Below are positions 1 through 8,159 of a stretch of 64,000 nt of DNA, piece by piece. Under the pieces are notes generated by a model. The model ran no database searches. It worked only from the letters and a program-made list of their open reading frames with translations, and was not told the DNA's origin. The stretch is from Novosphingobium endophyticum (lineage in GTDB: Bacteria > Pseudomonadota > Alphaproteobacteria > Sphingomonadales > Sphingomonadaceae). Position 1 is the first letter of the stretch. The number at the start of each line of letters is the position of its first letter. The stretch spans positions 1-64,000 of the forward strand of contig NZ_BMHK01000015.1 in NCBI RefSeq assembly GCF_014640675.1, read 5' to 3'. The position numbers and the translations under genes are program-made.

Positions 1-20
1 GTGCTGAGGAGAAAGCCTAA

Positions 21-102
21 ACTATGCCGAGCCAATTACCGGTAATACATTGGCGCACCGAGGAATCCTAAACCCACTCGGCATAGTCCGCCGCTCGGCA
101 TA
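21..102. repeat. Cluster of three CTCGGCATA motifs, probable recombinase-site array
   Basis: ACTATGCCGAG at 21-31 is the exact inverse of CTCGGCATAGT at 77-87, and CTCGGCATA recurs at 94-102 in the same direction as the second copy. The heptamer CCTAAAC also occurs beside the first two. Right after the third copy the sequence changes to the tail of a HEPN gene, so this looks like the end of an inserted element. Multiple short inverted and direct copies resemble binding sites of a tyrosine recombinase or transposase; the enzyme itself is not in the window. Confidence 0.45.
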
Positions 103-103
103 A

Positions 104-376
104 GTTCCACGCTCGCACAACCTGAAATTCCTGCGTTCGCTGGCCGAGGACAAGGAACCGCGCCTCGTCGCCAGTTGGCCGCGCGCGACCAGGCTGGACC
201 GGCGCCGCTTCGAGCTCGCCAAACGCGCGTACGTCGAGGCCAGGTACTCGGCCAGCTACGAGATCGGCAGCGACGATCTCGTAGCCATCACAAACGCAGT
301 TCGATCGCTGCGCGACAAGGTCGAGGCAGTGTCGCGCGAGTGGCTCGATGGGCTGCGCCAGAAGGCCGAATTATAG
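104..376 (+). pseudogene. C-terminal remnant of a nucleotidyltransferase/HEPN-domain protein
   Basis: The open frame has no start codon and begins directly after the repeat cluster. Its translation runs through LKFLRSLAEDKEPRL and AKRAYVEARYSASYEI to a TAG stop, which I recognise as the HEPN half of proteins that carry an N-terminal nucleotidyltransferase domain. About 90 residues remain; the catalytic half is missing. It is a truncated relic whose stop codon overlaps the native stop of the recombinase fragment on the other strand. Confidence 0.6.
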
Positions 377-525
377 CGCATCGAGGAAGGCGAGCAGCCG
401 GTCCCCAGGCTTATAGCGCACACCCTTCTGTCCCTTGAACGTTGACCCGGGCCAGCGCCGCCTCCTTCAGCGCGAGGTGAGCGTGCAGACGAGCCTGGGT
501 CATCGTGACGGATTCATGGCCGAGC
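371..525 (-). pseudogene. C-terminal remnant of a tyrosine recombinase/integrase
   Basis: Reading the minus strand gives WLGHESVTMTQARLHAHLAL and then, after a frame change, RYKPGDRLLAFLDAL followed by TAA. This is the C-terminal end of phage-type integrases in which the pattern LGH...T..YLH carries the catalytic His and Tyr; here the tyrosine position reads Arg (ARLHAH) and the frame is shifted near 440-460. Only about 50 codons remain, directly fused to the start of an alpA-like gene. It cannot be functional. Confidence 0.6.
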
Positions 526-594
526 CAACGCGAGCCCGACCCTGCGCTTGACCTCGTCGATCCGGATCAATCGGTCGCGCTCCTGCTCGGTCAT
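514..594 (-). pseudogene. 5' fragment of an AlpA-type HTH regulator
   Basis: An ATG overlapping the stop of the DUF2274 gene (ATGA) opens a frame starting MTEQERDRLIRIDEVKRRVG, typical for the start of AlpA-family excisionase-like regulators, which continue into a helix-turn-helix. After about 21 codons the sequence passes into the integrase fragment and stops at 514-516. The original gene was therefore the last member of the trb operon and has been cut by a deletion or recombination. Confidence 0.55.
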
Positions 595-824
595 GTCGCC
601 CCCTCCTTCTCCAGCTCGGCACGCGCCCGGGCAAAACCGCGGTCGCTTTCCAGAAACGCCGACAGGATTGCCGGGATCAGTTCTGCGACGGGTTCTTCTC
701 GCCCATAGGTCCGGGCATAGATCCGCGCGTAGTCCTGCAGCGCCGCATGAAGGTCGGGCATCATGGAAATCGAAACCTTCACAGGCGTGCGGTCGGGAAT
801 GCGGGCAAGCTTAAGGTCGGACAT
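591..824 (-). CDS. DUF2274 family protein of the transfer operon
   Basis: This 77-residue protein (MSDLKLARIPDRTPVKVSIS...) matches the short DUF2274 proteins regularly found directly downstream of trbI in sphingomonad-type transfer operons. Its role is unknown. The start overlaps the end of trbI by 14 bases and its stop overlaps the next start (ATGA), so it is translated as part of the operon. The alternation of hydrophobic residues in PVKVSISMMPDLHAAL suggests a small DNA-binding or regulatory fold, but that is inference. Confidence 0.75.
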   Translation of the reverse strand: MSDLKLARIPDRTPVKVSISMMPDLHAALQDYARIYARTYGREEPVAELIPAILSAFLESDRGFARARAELEKEGAT

Positions 825-2052
825 GATCGGGCTCCTTGTGCACCCTTGGAGGGAAGACGAGATCGCGCCGAACGATCAGGCGCACCGGCGTTCCGGGCCG
901 GATCGTGACCGTCGGCGGGATATTCAGGTTGTGCTGGGCAAGCTGATCGCCTGCTCGCGCGATATTCGTCTGCGCCGCCTCGCGGATGGCCTCAACGAGG
1001 TCGCTTTCACCCGACACCGAGAGCTGGGCACCGACGCCAAGCAATGTGGAAATCGCGGCGCCTTTCAATAGCCGCCAGGTGTAAAAATCCACCTTGTCGG
1101 CGAGCCCCGCATAGCCCGACGGATCGGCCGCCGGCATGTTGTCGAGGCGCATCGACCTTCCGTCCGGCAGGATCAGCCTTTGCCACACCACCAGCGCGCG
1201 CCGCTGCCCGAATGCGACGGCGCTGTCGTACTTGCCGACAAGCCGCGCGCCCTGGGGAACGAGCAGGACCTGACCAGTCGCGGTGTCGTAAGCGTTCTGC
1301 GTGACCTGCGCGATGACCATCCCGGGAAGATCGGAATTGAGACCGGTCAGGAGGCTGGCGGCAATGACGCTGCCGGCCACGAGCGAATTCGGCGATGCAG
1401 GCCCGGAAAGACGATGCGGATTGATGTCCCCACCGTCATCGAGCGAGGCGACGAACTTTGCCTTGTGATCCTGCCCATGGGAACCGCTCCCGGCATCGGC
1501 AGGCGCAAGTTCCGGCACACGAGGCGCGGGCAGCGCCACCGCGTCACGCGCTGCCGGACCTGCCGCGGGCGGCCGCCCGGATTGAACAAGCAATGCCGAT
1601 TCTCGCGCCGCCCGGAGTTCGGCCGCCTTGCGCTGGCGCTCGGGCATTGCAGCCTCGACTGCACTGCCGGGATAGCCTTCCTGCGCGGCCATCTCGCGCT
1701 GCCGGGCCCGCAGGATGGGACGCCCCAGATCGCCTGGAAGCGGCGGCCCGAGCCTGGGCACGCCCGCATAATTGTCGGGGAGGCCCTGGGCCACTTCGTT
1801 CGCAGGCCTGGCACCAGGCTGCGACAGCTCGCTTTGCTGCGCCGCCTGCCGCACGATCCGCGGCTCGAGCGCGATCCATGCCACGGCCACCAGCGCCGCC
1901 GCGCCTGCTGCTGCCCCTGCGATGATCACCTCACGGCGAAAGCGGATCGCGCGCGGCGGCCGTGCGCGAATGGCCAGCGTCTCCGGATCGACCTTCGGCG
2001 GCGGGGAAGGCGCCTTGGCCTCCTCGCTGGCGGCAGCTTGCTCTTCGCTCAC
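811..2052 (-). CDS. trbI: Conjugal transfer protein TrbI (VirB10-like)
   Basis: TrbI forms the channel core of a type IV secretion system, spanning from the inner membrane to the outer membrane complex. The protein is 413 residues from a GTG start that overlaps the stop of trbG (GTGA). It has a short acidic/proline-rich cytoplasmic N-terminus, one membrane segment (VIIAGAAAGAAALVAVAWIAL), a long proline-rich periplasmic linker and the C-terminal TrbI/VirB10 beta-domain (TGQVLLVPQGARLVGKYD, a family signature). An in-frame extension to 2301 exists but is only the shadow of trbG; the GTG fits the overlapping gene style of this operon. Confidence 0.9.
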   Translation of the reverse strand: MSEEQAAASEEAKAPSPPPKVDPETLAIRARPPRAIRFRREVIIAGAAAGAAALVAVAWIALEPRIVRQAAQQSELSQPGARPANEVAQGLPDNYAGVPRLGPPLPGDLGRPILRARQREMAAQEGYPGSAVEAAMPERQRKAAELRAARESALLVQSGRPPAAGPAARDAVALPAPRVPELAPADAGSGSHGQDHKAKFVASLDDGGDINPHRLSGPASPNSLVAGSVIAASLLTGLNSDLPGMVIAQVTQNAYDTATGQVLLVPQGARLVGKYDSAVAFGQRRALVVWQRLILPDGRSMRLDNMPAADPSGYAGLADKVDFYTWRLLKGAAISTLLGVGAQLSVSGESDLVEAIREAAQTNIARAGDQLAQHNLNIPPTVTIRPGTPVRLIVRRDLVFPPRVHKEPDHVRP

Positions 2053-2882
2053 GATTGCCCCCGCTTGCCTAGCCCGCGGGTAATGCGAACGACCTGCTGC
2101 TTCTTTCGTCCGAGACGCAGTTCGGCAACGTCGAAGATGCGGTCGATGACGTAGAAGCGCCCGCGCATGCGGTAGTTGACGAGCTCGGCCTTGCCTTCGG
2201 AGCCGATCAGGAAGAGCGGAGGCGCTTCGCTCGCCCCGATCGAGACCGGAAATTCGATGAAGGTCTGCCGCCCGTCGTCGAAGGCGCGCACCGGCCGCCA
2301 TGTTGGCCTGTCGCCGGAAATGGAATATCCGAAGTAGAACTGCTCGATGCTGAGGCCAGAGGAGACGGGCCTTGCCGCTTCGGCCGCCGCCCGCGCCCGC
2401 TGGTAGGCCAGAAGTTCATCGCGGGGATAAGTCCAGGACAGGGCCGCCATGGCCCCTTTGACAGCGCTGGTAAGGTGCAGGTGATAGGCGCGCCGATCGG
2501 TCGTGATGACGAGATTGGTCGACAGGCCGGCGCTGAACGGCTTGACCAGAACATGCGTTCGCTTGCTTTCTCCATTGCCGCTCGTGGTATCGCCGATCAC
2601 CCAGCGCGCCGTATCGCCGGCAGCGACCGCGATGAGCGCCTCGCCCGGCTGCAGGGCGATGTCGGTGACCATGCCGGGCGCGGTGTAGGCGTGATAGAGA
2701 GCGCCGTCGGACCAGAGATAGACCTGACGTGCATTGATGAAGGCTTGCCCTTCCGGCTCGATCGTCGCCTTGCGTATCGCCTCGGCAATGGTCTGGACCG
2801 GCGAGACCTGCGCAATCCTGGCGTATGCGGAGCCTGGATGGGCAGCACTGGCAATCGCCGATGCGAGGAGAAATGTCTTCAT
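2049..2882 (-). CDS. trbG: Conjugal transfer protein TrbG (VirB9-like)
   Basis: The 277-residue protein has an N-terminal signal sequence (MKTFLLASAIASAAHPGSAYA) and the VirB9/TrbG beta-rich domain, including INARQVYLWSDGALYHAYTA and the C-terminal IEFPVSIGASEAPPLFLIG segment. The family forms the outer-membrane ring of the secretion channel with TrbI. Its ATG overlaps the trbF stop (ATGA), and its stop overlaps the trbI start, so the three are translationally coupled. Confidence 0.9.
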   Translation of the reverse strand: MKTFLLASAIASAAHPGSAYARIAQVSPVQTIAEAIRKATIEPEGQAFINARQVYLWSDGALYHAYTAPGMVTDIALQPGEALIAVAAGDTARWVIGDTTSGNGESKRTHVLVKPFSAGLSTNLVITTDRRAYHLHLTSAVKGAMAALSWTYPRDELLAYQRARAAAEAARPVSSGLSIEQFYFGYSISGDRPTWRPVRAFDDGRQTFIEFPVSIGASEAPPLFLIGSEGKAELVNYRMRGRFYVIDRIFDVAELRLGRKKQQVVRITRGLGKRGQS

Positions 2883-3673
2883 GGCTGGACCTCCATCAAT
2901 GTGGTGAAAGCGGCAGGATCAGGAGCATGCGGTGAGCGGGCATCGATGGCGCGTCGGACTGGGCGCGCCGGGGCCGCCGTGTGCGTTTGCGGCTCAAGTT
3001 CGCGGCTCCAGTCGATGGCATCGACATAGATCCCGAGCGGGTTCTTCCTGAGCGTTTCCGCGTCCCTGGGCGGTTTCTCGGCCACGGTAAGGATCGCGGT
3101 CCACTTGCTGGTGCCGGCCGGACTGCCGCGTTCGAAGACGCTCTCGGCCCATTTGACCTGGAAGCTCTTGTCCGAGGCGCGCACGACGCTGGTAACCTCG
3201 ACCGAAACGGTGCGCTCGCCGATCCGCGTGAGCGCGCCCGACGAGCGCGCATAGGCGCTCAGAAACCCGGCCCCGCGCGTGGTCGCAAAGTCATAGGCCT
3301 CGAGCCAGTGCCGGCGCATGACGACCGGATCGAGCGACACGCCGCGCACGTGCCTGATGAACCTGGAAAGGGCCCAGGCGATCTGCGGGTCGGTCGGCCT
3401 GTAGCCCGCTTCGGCTTCGCTGATCGCGCGCGGCTCGCCAAGCCGGTCGACCGCGACGACGTAAGGTACCACGCGGCTGTGCATCGATTGCCAGACGAGC
3501 GCTGTGGACATGAGGCACGAGAGCGCGAGCGCGCCAAATGCCATCAGCCGCCAGTTCCTCGCCTGTACTCGCGCACAGCCGATCCGCTCGTCCCAGAGCT
3601 GCCCTGCCCGCTGCCAGGGCGTCTCGGGCTGAGGAGTCCGCCCGTAGGTCTGGACGCTGCGCTTGAATCGCAT
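2879..3673 (-). CDS. trbF: Conjugal transfer protein TrbF (VirB8-like)
   Basis: This 264-residue protein has a cytoplasmic N-terminus, a single membrane segment near residues 43-62 (LMAFGALALSCLMSTALVW) and a periplasmic VirB8-type domain (VPYVVAVDRLGEPRAI, then YVDAIDWSRELEP near the end). VirB8-like proteins organise the inner-membrane assembly of the type IV secretion channel. It starts five bases after trbL and overlaps trbG. Length and order (trbL-trbF-trbG-trbI) are standard. Confidence 0.9.
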   Translation of the reverse strand: MRFKRSVQTYGRTPQPETPWQRAGQLWDERIGCARVQARNWRLMAFGALALSCLMSTALVWQSMHSRVVPYVVAVDRLGEPRAISEAEAGYRPTDPQIAWALSRFIRHVRGVSLDPVVMRRHWLEAYDFATTRGAGFLSAYARSSGALTRIGERTVSVEVTSVVRASDKSFQVKWAESVFERGSPAGTSKWTAILTVAEKPPRDAETLRKNPLGIYVDAIDWSRELEPQTHTAAPARPVRRAIDARSPHAPDPAAFTTLMEVQP

Positions 3674-3677
3674 GGCT

Positions 3678-4976
3678 CTATTCGCTCCTTTCCTTGATGT
3701 CCGGGGTCATCGCGCCGCCGCCGCGGTCGCCCTGCTGCAGGGCATGGACGGCAAGCTGCCGGTGGTGCCGGGCGGTCTGCCGGTTTTGCAGCGCCCTCGC
3801 CCAGGCGGGCGCCGTCTCTCCTCCCCCGGAAGCCGGAGGAGGAGAGTTCGCGTCATTGAGAGCATTCCACGCAGCCTTGCGCCCGCGCTGCGCCGCCTCA
3901 CCGAGGCCAAACGCGTCCGATGCAGCGCCGCGCGCCGTCCTTCCGGCTGCCCGCACAGCGCCGCCGAGCCCGGCGGCCACGCTGGGCGTGGAGGCGGTTT
4001 CCCTGCCCAGCGCATAGGCGCTCGATGCAGCCGAACCCATGGCCGTACCGGCGCGAAGGGCGCCAAGGGCGCCGCCGCCGAGAAGCCGCGCGCCGCCGAT
4101 CGCGCCGCCGCCTGCCAGCATGGCGGTCCCGCCGGCTCCAAGCATCGTACCGAGCGCAGCGCCCGCGCCGAGTTGCGGCGCACCCGAAGCGAGGCCGCTC
4201 GCGACCGAGGGGGCGAAAATGCCGAGTCCGAAGAGCGCAAGACTGGCGAGCACGAGGCTCATGGCCTGGCCGATGTCGGGCTCCTGGCCCTGCAGCGCCG
4301 AGGTGAACTGGGCGAAGAAGTTCGATCCGATGCCGACGATAACGGCGAGCACCATGACCTTGATGCCCGAGCTGACGACATGGCCCAGTACCCGCTCGGC
4401 CAGGAAGCTGGTGCGATTCCAGAGCGCGAAGGGAACGAGGATGAAGCCGGCAAGGCTCACCAGCTTGAACTCGATGATGGTCACGAACATCTGCACCGCG
4501 AGGATGAAAAAGGCGATGATGACGAGCGCCCAGGCAAACAGCAGCACCGCGATCGTCAGGAAATTGTCGAAGAAGCTGGTAAAACCGAGCATCTGCGAAG
4601 CCTGGTCGAGCAGCGGCCAGGCGGCGGAAAAGCCGGTGCCGGCAAGCCGGCCGGGTTTCAGAAGATCGCCCGCCGACAGCACGCCGCCACCTGCGGTAAG
4701 CCCGGCTTGCGCAAAGGAGCGGAAGATCACGTCCGCCAGTATGGAAAAGCTGTTCAGGATGAACGCGAAGGCGCCCACGTAAAGGATCTTGCGGATGAAG
4801 CGCCCAAGGACGTTGTCCTCGCCGCCCAGCGCCCAGAACAGCCCGGCGAGCGTTATGTCGATGCCGATGAGCGTGGCCGTGAGGAAGCGCACATCGCCGC
4901 CCAGCAGCCCGAACCCGCTGTCGATGTAGCGGATGAAGGCGATCATGAACGCATCGATGACATTGAGGTCGTTCAT
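3678..4976 (-). CDS. trbL: Conjugal transfer protein TrbL (VirB6-like)
   Basis: TrbL is the polytopic inner-membrane component of P-type conjugation channels. The 432-residue product begins MNDLNVIDAFMIAFIRYIDS, has about six hydrophobic segments in its first 300 residues (for example ALVIIAFFILAVQMFVTIIEF), then a glycine/alanine-rich stretch (about residues 260-340) and a polar C-terminus, as usual for the family. In this operon type it normally follows trbJ closely; here the group II intron lies just upstream, so its expression from the common promoter may be reduced. Confidence 0.9.
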   Translation of the reverse strand: MNDLNVIDAFMIAFIRYIDSGFGLLGGDVRFLTATLIGIDITLAGLFWALGGEDNVLGRFIRKILYVGAFAFILNSFSILADVIFRSFAQAGLTAGGGVLSAGDLLKPGRLAGTGFSAAWPLLDQASQMLGFTSFFDNFLTIAVLLFAWALVIIAFFILAVQMFVTIIEFKLVSLAGFILVPFALWNRTSFLAERVLGHVVSSGIKVMVLAVIVGIGSNFFAQFTSALQGQEPDIGQAMSLVLASLALFGLGIFAPSVASGLASGAPQLGAGAALGTMLGAGGTAMLAGGGAIGGARLLGGGALGALRAGTAMGSAASSAYALGRETASTPSVAAGLGGAVRAAGRTARGAASDAFGLGEAAQRGRKAAWNALNDANSPPPASGGGETAPAWARALQNRQTARHHRQLAVHALQQGDRGGGAMTPDIKERSE

Positions 4977-5035
4977 GTGCGTCAGGTCCTAATCAAAGAA
5001 AGGAGTGCTTTGATTTTATTGCTGTTTTTGATCTC

Positions 5036-5054
5036 GCAGGGTGCAAGACCCTGC
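5036..5054 (+). other. Hairpin directly upstream of the intron 5' end
   Basis: GCAGGGT and ACCCTGC form a perfect 7-bp stem around the loop GCAAG. It lies five bases before the GTGTG that I take as the intron start. Some group II introns insert next to terminator-like stems, so this may be part of the insertion target; it may also be outer intron sequence if the true 5' end lies further left. Confidence 0.4.
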
Positions 5055-5613
5055 GCGCCGTGTGACGCAACATGCGGTGACGAGCGGTGGGTGAGTCGAG
5101 CCGGGTGCTTCCGGTGAGGCATAAATCAGCAGAACCCATAAAAGTCGGACAGACGGGGACTTCCGATCCCGTGGCTGGTCCGGCGAGCGAGCTTGCCATG
5201 GCAAGGGAAACCGAACCGATGGTGGAAGCCCCGGTAGACTTGAACATCCGCCAACTCGGAAGTGGGCGGATCGATCTGTGGTGCGAACCGCAGATCGGCG
5301 GAGCGTTGGTCCGTGGTGTGGATGCACGGACTGGGGGTGCGCGGCGTGCCGCGCGCCAGCCTCGACACGAGCTTGCGGTGTGTCGTGGCCAGAATCCGCA
5401 CGGGGTAAAGTCGGTGCCTAAAACAGGCGAGAGATCAATTACGGAACCTGAGAACCCTGCCATCGCTCCCGGCGTCTCCAAACGTCGGGCGGCTGAAGCG
5501 ACCAGCGATCGCGGTGATGGGGGGCGGAGCCTTCGTAGTAGTCCGAGGACGGGAAAGCCGTTCACATGGCGAAGGGAGGCAGTGGGTACAGAGAGCAGGC
5601 AGGAGGTGGACTT

Positions 5614-7140
5614 ATGTCCGATGAGGTGAATACCTCGTTCGTCCTCGACATGCAGCGCAAACTGTATCGGTGGAGTCACGAAGACCCTGACAAGGTCTTT
5701 GCTGATCTGTTCAATATCGTATGCGACCGCAGAATACTGACCGCAGCTTGGGAAAGGCTTGTCCGCAATAGCGGCAGCAAGACTCCGGGCACGGATGGTA
5801 TGACGCGGCGCGTGGTCGAAGAGCGCCCCGGTGGTGCGGAAGGGCTGATCGAAGAAGTTCGCGAGGCCCTTCGCAACGGAACCTATCAACCGCAACCCGT
5901 CAGGCAACGGCTCATCCCGAAGCCCGGCAAGCCGGGGAAGTTCCGCCCGCTCGGCATTCCAACGCTCATCGACCGACTGGTACAAATGGCTTTGAAGCTG
6001 GTCTTGGAGCCCATCTTCGAGACGGATTTTTATCCGACCTCGTACGGGTTCCGCATAGGCCGGAGCACCCACGACGCACTCGAGAGGATCGTGAAGGTCC
6101 TTCACCCGACAAAGCGCGGACCCTCGGTCTATCGCTACGTCATCGAGGGCGACATCAAGGGATGCTTCGACGCCATCGATCATCACGTCATGATGGAGCG
6201 TGTGCGCAAACGCATCAGCGACCGCAAGGTGCTGAAGCTGATCCTCGCGTTCCTGAAAGCCGGCGTGATGGTTGAAGGGACCGTTCGTCACCCCGTAACG
6301 GGCTCGCCCCAAGGCGGGATCATATCGCCGATGCTGTCGAATATCTACCTGACAGCTCTCGACGAGCGATATGGACGATGGTCCCAGCGACCTCGCGAAC
6401 CATATATAAATGCTGCTGCCCGCAGGGTCAGAGACCATAAGCGGCGCAGAACGGTGTTCTATATGGTCAGATACGCGGACGACTTCGTCGTTCTCGTGGA
6501 CGGCACGAGGGAGCAGGCGGAAGCGGAAAAGCTCGCGCTGGCGGAGTTCCTGAAAACGGAGCTTCGTATGGAGCTGTCGGTTGAAAAGACCAAGATCACC
6601 GACGTCAGGGAAGGCTTCGGCTTCCTTGGCTACCGGGTGGCGCAGACAAAAGCCCGCAATACGGGTCGCCGTGTCGGCAACCTCTTCATCCCGAAGGGCA
6701 AGCTGAACGACCTGCGCTACAAGATCAAGGCCTTGGTGAAGCGAACTTCCACCGGAAGCATGCTCACCACTCTGATCAACAAGCTCAACCCGGTCCTGTT
6801 GGGTTGGAGGAATTACTACCGGTATGCCACAGGTGCTTATCGGGCGTTCCACCAGCTCGACTTCTGGATCTGGGAGCGCGTTGGGCGCTGGCTGAGAAAG
6901 AAGCACGGAGACGCGTCGTGGCCGGTGGTGCGACGTGGCTTCCATCACAGCGCACCGGGAAAACGGCGGCAGTGGACCGAAGGGACCACTCGGTTGCGGT
7001 TCCTCACTGAGGGACGGACCTGTCGCTACCCGACCCAGCTTATTACGAAACCGAATGGATGGGATGCGCCCCGAGAGGCCAGACACCGCGCCAGCGTGCG
7101 CGGCTTCTGGGATGCGTTCCACAGCCTCAGACATGTCTGA
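5614..7140 (+). CDS. ltrA: Group II intron reverse transcriptase/maturase
   Basis: The 508-residue protein has reverse transcriptase motifs in order: RPLGIPTLIDRLVQ near 111-124, the catalytic EGDIKGCFDAID near 179-190, SPQGGIISPMLSN at 231-243 and the catalytic YADD at 287-290. A maturase (domain X) region with LNPVLLGWRNYYRYA follows. No HNH endonuclease cysteines are seen in the C-terminus, so it belongs to the En-minus kinds. The start at 5614 has a strong AGGAGG site seven bases upstream; an in-frame ATG at 5566 lacks one. The protein helps splicing and copies the intron into new sites. It looks intact. Confidence 0.9.
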   Translation: MSDEVNTSFVLDMQRKLYRWSHEDPDKVFADLFNIVCDRRILTAAWERLVRNSGSKTPGTDGMTRRVVEERPGGAEGLIEEVREALRNGTYQPQPVRQRLIPKPGKPGKFRPLGIPTLIDRLVQMALKLVLEPIFETDFYPTSYGFRIGRSTHDALERIVKVLHPTKRGPSVYRYVIEGDIKGCFDAIDHHVMMERVRKRISDRKVLKLILAFLKAGVMVEGTVRHPVTGSPQGGIISPMLSNIYLTALDERYGRWSQRPREPYINAAARRVRDHKRRRTVFYMVRYADDFVVLVDGTREQAEAEKLALAEFLKTELRMELSVEKTKITDVREGFGFLGYRVAQTKARNTGRRVGNLFIPKGKLNDLRYKIKALVKRTSTGSMLTTLINKLNPVLLGWRNYYRYATGAYRAFHQLDFWIWERVGRWLRKKHGDASWPVVRRGFHHSAPGKRRQWTEGTTRLRFLTEGRTCRYPTQLITKPNGWDAPREARHRASVRGFWDAFHSLRHV

Positions 7141-7176
7141 GGCCCACCCCTGCGCGGCCCCCCGTGCAGGCATGGA

Positions 7177-7210
7177 GAGCCGGATGCGAGGAAACCCGCA
7201 CGTCCGGTTC
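7177..7210 (+). ncRNA. Group II intron domain V
   Basis: A 34-nt hairpin opens with GAGCCGGATGCGAGGAAA and closes with CGCACGTCCGGTTC. Size, GAAA tetraloop, internal bulge and the GAGCCG...CGGTTC ends match the catalytic domain V of group II introns. The following sequence, with GAGTATG near 7216 able to pair with CATACTT near 7258, would be domain VI. Confidence 0.9.
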
Positions 7211-7347
7211 GGAGGAGAGTATGGAGAAACTTGTCTCCGAGAGGGGATGTAGCGCTTCATACTTATCCTACGGGCGCTTGGACTTTCCTTCGATTGTGGC
7301 GGCTCGGTGCGGGACGCGGCCGGGGACTTGACCGCGCCCCGCGGAGT

Positions 7348-7377
7348 GCGGCGGCGGGAGAGGCATGCCGCCGCCGC
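7348..7377 (-). other. GC hairpin downstream of trbJ
   Basis: GCGGCGGCGG and CCGCCGCCGC form a perfect 10-bp stem with a 10-base loop, between the trbJ stop and the intron. There is no T-run on either side, so it may stabilise the 3' end of a trbJ message rather than act as a classical terminator. Confidence 0.4.
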
Positions 7378-7409
7378 TGACCGGATCAGGCCTCAGGCCC
7401 GGTGGGGGG

Positions 7410-8159
7410 CTAGTCGGACGAATAGGCCGATCCGGATCCCAGAAACTTCCGGGTAGCGGCGCGGGCGTCGATACGCGCCTGTTCGCGGTTGGCCTCGCGA
7501 ACCGCATCGGCTCGGTACTGCGCGGCCATGAGCTGCTGGATCTGGAACTGCTGCTTGGCGGTAAGCGCGAGCAGCTGGTTGGTGGCCTGACCGACCTGAA
7601 GCGCGCCGCGGGCATTCTGGCTGCGCGCGGCGATCGCATCGAGGATCCGCGCATCGGCCGCGACGTTTTCGACGATCTGCGCCTGCACGCCCATCGTGCG
7701 GCGATAGGCTGCCATGGCCGTCTCGAGCCGCTCGCGCGCGGCAAGGACGTGGCCCTCGAGGCTGAGAGCCTTGTCGAAGCCTTCCGGATAGAGCCGGCGA
7801 TACTGTTCATCGAGACTGGCGATCCGGAAGCGGATGCCCTGCGCCTGGCCCATCAGTACATCGACCTGCTGCAAGGTCTGGGTGATCGCCTCCAGTTCGG
7901 GAAAGCCGATCGTCTCAAGGTTCTTCGCCTGGTTGATCAGGCTCTGTGCCTCGTTCTGAAGCGAGCGGATCTGGTTGTTGATCTGTTGCAGCGTGCGCGC
8001 GGCGGTGAGCAGGTTCTGCCCGTAGTTCGATGGATCGAACACGACGAAGGCATGAGCAGGCCGGCTCGGCACCGACATCTCGATGGCAAGCACACCCGCC
8101 GCGGCCATGGCGAGCGCGGCAGCGCCAGTAATCGTGCGGGGACGAAACGTGATTCTCAT
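7410..8159 (-). CDS. trbJ: Conjugal transfer protein TrbJ (VirB5-like)
   Basis: The 249-residue product has a Sec signal (about residues 1-36, ending VPSRPAHA) followed by the P-type TrbJ start FVVFDPSNYGQNLLTAARTLQQINNQI and a long helical, glutamine-rich body. TrbJ is a periplasmic pilus-associated protein. The ATG at 8159 overlaps the trbE stop (ATGA) and has GGAG upstream; the longer frame to 8204 is not needed. It is the last trb gene before the intron. Confidence 0.9.
   Translation of the reverse strand: MRITFRPRTITGAAALAMAAAGVLAIEMSVPSRPAHAFVVFDPSNYGQNLLTAARTLQQINNQIRSLQNEAQSLINQAKNLETIGFPELEAITQTLQQVDVLMGQAQGIRFRIASLDEQYRRLYPEGFDKALSLEGHVLAARERLETAMAAYRRTMGVQAQIVENVAADARILDAIAARSQNARGALQVGQATNQLLALTAKQQFQIQQLMAAQYRADAVREANREQARIDARAATRKFLGSGSAYSSD

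Larger units (their letters stand above)
5060..7271 (+). mobile_element. Group II intron inserted antisense in the trb operon
   Basis: The element carries an intron reverse transcriptase and ends with an unmistakable domain V (7177-7210) and a domain VI region reaching a CCTAC at about 7267-7271. A GTGTG at 5060-5064 fits the 5' consensus GUGYG; this end is the less certain one. The 550-base stretch before the reverse transcriptase gene has no other gene and would be domains I-III of the ribozyme. The intron is read from the plus strand, opposite to the trb genes, so it cannot be spliced from trb mRNA. Confidence 0.8.

Noticed and set aside
3663-5117. Plus-strand frame of about 480 codons opposite trbL
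   Set aside because: Charged low-complexity translation typical of an antisense frame; trbL is clear on the other strand.
4993-7260. Long minus-strand open frame of about 750 codons across the intron
   Set aside because: It runs opposite to the intron reverse transcriptase and ribozyme domain V; its composition is that of a complementary shadow and it lacks any known domain.
7348-7377. Intrinsic terminator after trbJ
   Set aside because: The hairpin is strong but has no T-run on the minus strand, so it is listed only as a hairpin.
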